Source: Saccharofermentans sp. (GTDB lineage: Bacteria > Bacillota_A > Clostridia > Saccharofermentanales > Saccharofermentanaceae). Taken from it: 9,092 nucleotides of DNA. Under the pieces are notes generated by a model that worked only from the letters and a program-made list of their open reading frames with translations, ran no database searches and was not told where the DNA came from. The stretch spans positions 1 to 9,092 of the forward strand of contig JAILHX010000125.1 of the NCBI GenBank assembly GCA_024695565.1, given 5' to 3'. Shown here piece after piece: positions 7,246-9,092 of this stretch. Positions within the stretch are counted from its first letter, which is position 1, and every line of letters begins with the position of its first letter. Position numbers and translations under genes: made by a program.

Positions 7246-7842
7246 TTATACAATGCCTGCTTTTGCAAAATGCTTCTTTACGGCAGCCTTGCCGATAACC
7301 GCACCGAGACAACCGAAAGCAAACGCAAGAACAACAAGGATTCCGATTGTTTTTATATTGATCGCAGCAAACAGGTTGTTGATGTAATCCGCAGAGTATC
7401 CGCTATCAACAAGACCCTGGCGGTAAGATTCAGCAGTTACAAGGATTGGGAAATAGTTGGCACAGATCCAAAGATTGAAAACGCCAAAACTCAATATGAT
7501 CTTCTTGGAGCTCTTATAGTTACCCGATTTAGCAATTAAGTCTGCAACAAGGCCTGAGATAATGATGAGCGGCGCTCCGAGATATCCCATTCCTCCGATA
7601 AACATGATGATTGCTAAGAGAACGGAAACAATCGTTATCATTCCGAACTTCTCAACCTTTGAATAGAAAAGCATCATAGGGATACCACTTGCAAGAGGAA
7701 GTATTACTACGTAAGCTGCAACAATAAACGGGTGTATATATCCGAGCATTCCGAATGCAAATTCAACAGCAAACAGTATTGCCGTAAAAATACCAATCGT
7801 AATAAAATCTTTTGCTTTAAGTCTGTTATTCTTCTTTTCCAT
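7246..7842 (-). CDS. ECF transporter S component, Trep_Strep/MptD-like family, 198 aa
   Basis: Predicted substrate-binding membrane subunit of the ECF importer. It has a basic N-terminus (KKNNRLKAKDF) followed by about six hydrophobic segments, with Gly-rich stretches such as FIGGMGYLGAP that suit tight helix packing, and a basic C-terminal tail. The opening 'KAKDFITIGIFTA' and overall size recall the Trep_Strep (MptD) family of putative ECF S components; this is recognition by eye. The ligand is not readable from sequence. A distant streptococcal ECF system of similar type has been linked to haem uptake (from memory), and the operators here fit an iron-related ligand. ATG 7842 was chosen over an upstream TTG at 7875 because AGGAGA sits 5 bases before it. 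First gene of the operon. Confidence 0.8.
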   Translation of the reverse strand: MEKKNNRLKAKDFITIGIFTAILFAVEFAFGMLGYIHPFIVAAYVVILPLASGIPMMLFYSKVEKFGMITIVSVLLAIIMFIGGMGYLGAPLIIISGLVADLIAKSGNYKSSKKIILSFGVFNLWICANYFPILVTAESYRQGLVDSGYSADYINNLFAAINIKTIGILVVLAFAFGCLGAVIGKAAVKKHFAKAGIV

Positions 7843-7847
7843 TATCT

Positions 7848-7853
7848 TCTCCT
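7848..7853 (-). promoter_or_regulatory. Ribosome binding site that fixes the ECF S-component start
   Basis: AGGAGA on the minus strand, 5 bases before ATG 7842. No comparable site precedes the in-frame TTG at 7875. Confidence 0.8.
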
Positions 7854-7927
7854 GTTTGATTATGAGATCAGCCAATATAGATCCGTTATCTTTTCAGCTA
7901 TCTCAAATCAGAAATTTTGCAATGTTA

Positions 7928-7941
7928 TTAGTCTAGGCTAA
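7928..7941. promoter_or_regulatory. DtxR/IdeR-like operator box 3
   Basis: TTAG-TCTAGG-CTAA, the best of the six boxes: it matches the DtxR/IdeR 14-base core at 12 positions. It lies 12 bp downstream of the ECF promoter's -10 element, covering about +7 to +20 of the predicted transcript. It is 33 bp (about three helical turns) from box 4, so dimers on the two sites could face the same side of the DNA. Confidence 0.75.
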
Positions 7942-7953
7942 CAAACGGAAAAT

Positions 7954-7982
7954 ATAATAGTTAGTTAGGTCTAACTTGTCAA
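7954..7982 (-). promoter_or_regulatory. Sigma-A promoter of the ECF operon
   Basis: On the minus strand, TTGACA (7982-7977) is a perfect -35, followed by exactly 17 bp and TATTAT (7959-7954) as -10, one mismatch from consensus. The transcript would start near 7947. Operator box 4 fills the spacer between the two elements, so this strong promoter would be shut off directly by a bound repressor. Confidence 0.85.
7961..7974. promoter_or_regulatory. DtxR/IdeR-like operator box 4, inside the ECF promoter
   Basis: TTAG-TTAGGT-CTAA, flanked by G and C. It also contains a tighter perfect palindrome, AGTTAG-GT-CTAACT (7963-7976), centred two bases to the right, so the real dyad could be either. It matches the DtxR/IdeR 14-base core at 10 positions. 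It lies between the -35 and -10 elements. Confidence 0.68.
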
Positions 7983-8042
7983 CATAAAGTAATTTGATAT
8001 CCCCGTTCTCTTTGTGCAAATTCACATTTTTCTTGATTTCTC

Positions 8043-8070
8043 TTGCAGAATAGCGAATGAAAGATATAAT
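8043..8070 (+). promoter_or_regulatory. Promoter of the feo operon
   Basis: TATAAT at 8065-8070 is a perfect -10. The -35 candidate TTGCAG (8043-8048) matches only three of six positions and has a 16-bp spacer. The transcript would start near 8077, inside operator box 5, leaving a leader of about 80 nt before feoA. Confidence 0.7.
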
Positions 8071-8071
8071 G

Positions 8072-8085
8072 TTAGCCGAGACTAA
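8072..8085. promoter_or_regulatory. DtxR/IdeR-like operator box 5
   Basis: TTAG-CCGAGA-CTAA. Its reverse complement differs from box 3 at one position only. It begins one base after the feo -10 element and overlaps the predicted transcript start, an ideal place for repression. Confidence 0.75.
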
Positions 8086-8099
8086 TTAGTTGCAGCTAA
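8086..8099. promoter_or_regulatory. DtxR/IdeR-like operator box 6
   Basis: TTAG-TTGCAG-CTAA, abutting box 5 with no gap, so the two 14-bp cores form a 28-bp tandem operator. It matches the DtxR/IdeR core at 10 positions. Confidence 0.65.
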
Positions 8100-8155
8100 C
8101 ATTTGTAAAATATTATTTACGATATGTTGTTTTTCGCACAGATAGCGAGGTTGAC

Positions 8156-8368
8156 ATGATGCCTATAACAGTTGCCGATTGCGGCGAGGAAATGATCGTA
8201 AGAAAAGTCGGCGGAAATCCTGAAGTAAAACTTCATCTTGAGAATCTCGGTATAGTACCCGGCGGACTCGTTACCCTTGTAACAGTTAACGACGGCAACG
8301 TCATTCTCAAAGTAAAGGAATCCCGTATTGCATTGAACAAAGACATGGCCATGAAGATCATGGTCTGA
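8156..8368 (+). CDS. feoA: FeoA family protein (first copy), 70 aa
   Basis: Small cytoplasmic SH3-like beta-barrel protein, an accessory of the ferrous iron transporter FeoB. FeoA features include the early Pro-Ile-Thr strand, the helix-turn segment HLENLGIVPGGLVTLV (the classic 'L..LGI..G..V' pattern), a strand NVILKVKESRIALN, and the C-terminal hydrophobic strand. Length fits the family (about 70-85 aa). GAGG at 8147-8150 precedes two adjacent ATGs at 8156 and 8159; either could be used, giving 70 or 69 residues. An upstream TTG at 8090 lies inside operator box 6 and has no ribosome binding site, so it was not used. First gene of the feo operon, 31 bp before the second feoA. Confidence 0.9.
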   Translation: MMPITVADCGEEMIVRKVGGNPEVKLHLENLGIVPGGLVTLVTVNDGNVILKVKESRIALNKDMAMKIMV

Positions 8369-8399
8369 CAAACAAGTTATCAATTTAGAGGAGGAATAT

Positions 8400-8621
8400 A
8401 TGAAGACTTTAAAACAAGTAAAGGTTGGACAGACCGTTAAGGTCGTAAAGCTCCACGGTGAAGGCGCCGTAAAGCGCAGGATCATGGACATGGGAATCAC
8501 CAAAGGTGTTGAGATCTACGTCCGTAAGGTAGCGCCTCTGGGGGATCCGGTAGAGATCACAGTCAGAGGTTATGAATTGTCACTTCGAAAGAAAGATGCC
8601 GAAATGGTTGAAGTTGAATAA
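8400..8621 (+). CDS. feoA: FeoA family protein (second copy), 73 aa
   Basis: A second, divergent FeoA with an SH3-like fold. The family pattern is RRIMDMGITKGVEIYV, followed by APLGDPVEITVRGYELSLRKKDA, which is closer to textbook FeoA than the first copy: the 'P.GDP..i...G..l.LR..dA' block is the family's strongest motif. A strong ribosome binding site, AGAGGAGG, lies at 8387-8394, 5 bases before ATG. The gene ends 18 bp before feoB. The weak similarity between the two copies suggests distinct roles rather than a recent duplication. FeoA is thought to bind FeoB and tune its activity; how two copies divide that work is not known from the sequence. Confidence 0.95.
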   Translation: MKTLKQVKVGQTVKVVKLHGEGAVKRRIMDMGITKGVEIYVRKVAPLGDPVEITVRGYELSLRKKDAEMVEVE

Positions 8622-8639
8622 TTAAGGAGGGGCAATAAC

Positions 8640-9092
8640 ATGGCTGATTCAAACATCAAGATCGCATTAGCAGGTAACCCGAACAGCGGTAAGACAACGC
8701 TCTTCAACGCTCTTACGGGTTCCAACCAGTTCGTCGGCAACTGGCCGGGCGTAACTGTCGAGAAAAAGGAAGGTAAGCTTAAAAAGCACGAAGGTGTTAC
8801 AATCACTGACCTTCCGGGTATCTATTCCCTCTCACCTTATACATTAGAGGAAGTCGTAGCACGTAACTATCTCATCGATGAGAATCCTGATGCTATCCTC
8901 AACATCGTTGACGGTACTAACTTAGAGCGTAACCTCTATCTCACAACACAGCTTACAGAATTAGGTATTCCTGTCATAATGGCAGTCAACATGATGGACG
9001 TCGTAGAAAAGAACGGCGATAAGATCGACCTCGAGATGCTCGGCAAGCAGATGGGCTGCAAGGCTGTTGCTATCTCCGCTCTTAAGGGAACA
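8640..9092 (+). CDS. feoB: Ferrous iron transport protein B, N-terminal GTPase domain (cut by window edge)
   Basis: The first 151 residues of FeoB, the inner-membrane Fe2+ transporter; the membrane part lies beyond the right edge. The GTPase domain is intact: G1 GNPNSGKTT (12-20), G2 Thr39 within VGNWPGVTVE, G3 DLPG (57-60), G4 NMMD (117-120) and G5 ISALKG near 145-150. The GNWPGVTVE block is diagnostic for FeoB among small GTPases. ATG follows a near-perfect ribosome binding site, AGGAGGGG, and lies 18 bp after the second feoA. The gene shares the feo promoter and its two operator boxes, so Fe2+ import should be induced when iron is scarce. Confidence 0.97.
   Translation, partial: MADSNIKIALAGNPNSGKTTLFNALTGSNQFVGNWPGVTVEKKEGKLKKHEGVTITDLPGIYSLSPYTLEEVVARNYLIDENPDAILNIVDGTNLERNLYLTTQLTELGIPVIMAVNMMDVVEKNGDKIDLEMLGKQMGCKAVAISALKGT

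Larger units (their letters stand above)
7843..8155. other. Divergent control region between the ECF and feo operons
   Basis: This 313-bp gap has no gene of its own. It holds a minus-strand promoter for the ECF operon and a plus-strand promoter for feo, each with two palindromic boxes (all listed separately). The predicted transcript starts are about 130 bp apart and point outward. Predicted leaders are about 105 nt (ECF) and 80 nt (feo); no riboswitch-like structure or terminator was recognised in either. The stretch 7983-8042 between the promoters shows nothing recognisable. Confidence 0.8.

Noticed and set aside
6621..7298. A 225-codon open frame on the plus strand, opposite the ECF T component
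   Set aside because: It lies wholly antisense to a gene with clear T-component motifs, has no ribosome binding site and no recognisable domain; it is a shadow of the real frame.
7244..7312. Upstream start for the T component at 7312
   Set aside because: It adds 23 Cys/Arg-rich residues that overlap the S gene and lack family resemblance; ATG 7243 gives the usual CbiQ-like N-terminus.
4922..8099. Fur boxes as the explanation for the palindromes
   Set aside because: The sites are TTAG-N6-CTAA, not the GATAAT-type repeats of Fur; the DtxR/IdeR consensus fits much better. A manganese-responsive MntR-type member of the same family is not excluded.
8090..8155. TTG start for the first feoA at 8090
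   Set aside because: It lies inside operator box 6, close to the predicted transcript start, without a ribosome binding site; GAGG before ATG 8156/8159 is the better signal.
8117..8503. A 128-codon open frame on the minus strand across both feoA genes
   Set aside because: Antisense to two recognisable FeoA genes and the feo leader, with no family features or start signal.

Overview
The window looks like a Gram-positive anaerobe of the class Clostridia, possibly Lachnospiraceae or a relative. The evidence is indirect: a feoA-feoA-feoB order, an ECF transporter with a Trep_Strep/MptD-like S component, an FtsX-type permease with long Leu-x-x-Gly heptad repeats, strong AGGAGG-type ribosome binding sites and moderate GC. 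No rRNA, tRNA, mobile element or CRISPR array was seen.

Layout. (A) 1-4888, minus strand: an apparent five-gene operon read from right to left. It encodes a MacB/LolD-type ABC ATPase, a 1022-residue FtsX-type permease, an 82-residue heavy-metal-associated (HMA) protein, an alpha/beta hydrolase and the first 35 codons of a second hydrolase-like protein. All junctions are 1-2 bp gaps or 1-4 bp overlaps. (B) 4889-5057: promoter region of that operon, with two palindromic boxes and a 10-bp inverted repeat. (C) 5058-7842, minus strand: a complete ECF importer in the order S component, T component, and one polypeptide carrying two ABC ATPase domains. (D) 7843-8155: a divergent control region with two promoters and four palindromic boxes. 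(E) 8156-9092, plus strand: two feoA genes and the start of feoB, the ferrous iron transporter.

The unifying signal is a palindrome, RTTAG-N6-CTAAY, present six times and found upstream of all three transcription units. Its core matches the first 14 bases of the DtxR/IdeR consensus at 10-12 positions. The simplest reading is that one DtxR-family, metal-dependent repressor silences all three operons when iron is plentiful. The locus would then be an iron-starvation island: Feo for Fe2+, the ECF transporter for an iron-containing ligand (haem or a ferric siderophore are candidates), and an undescribed unit of ABC machine, HMA protein and hydrolases that the operators tie to metal supply. The Feo assignment is secure; the ECF substrate and the job of operon A are inference. 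No DtxR-type regulator gene lies within the window.
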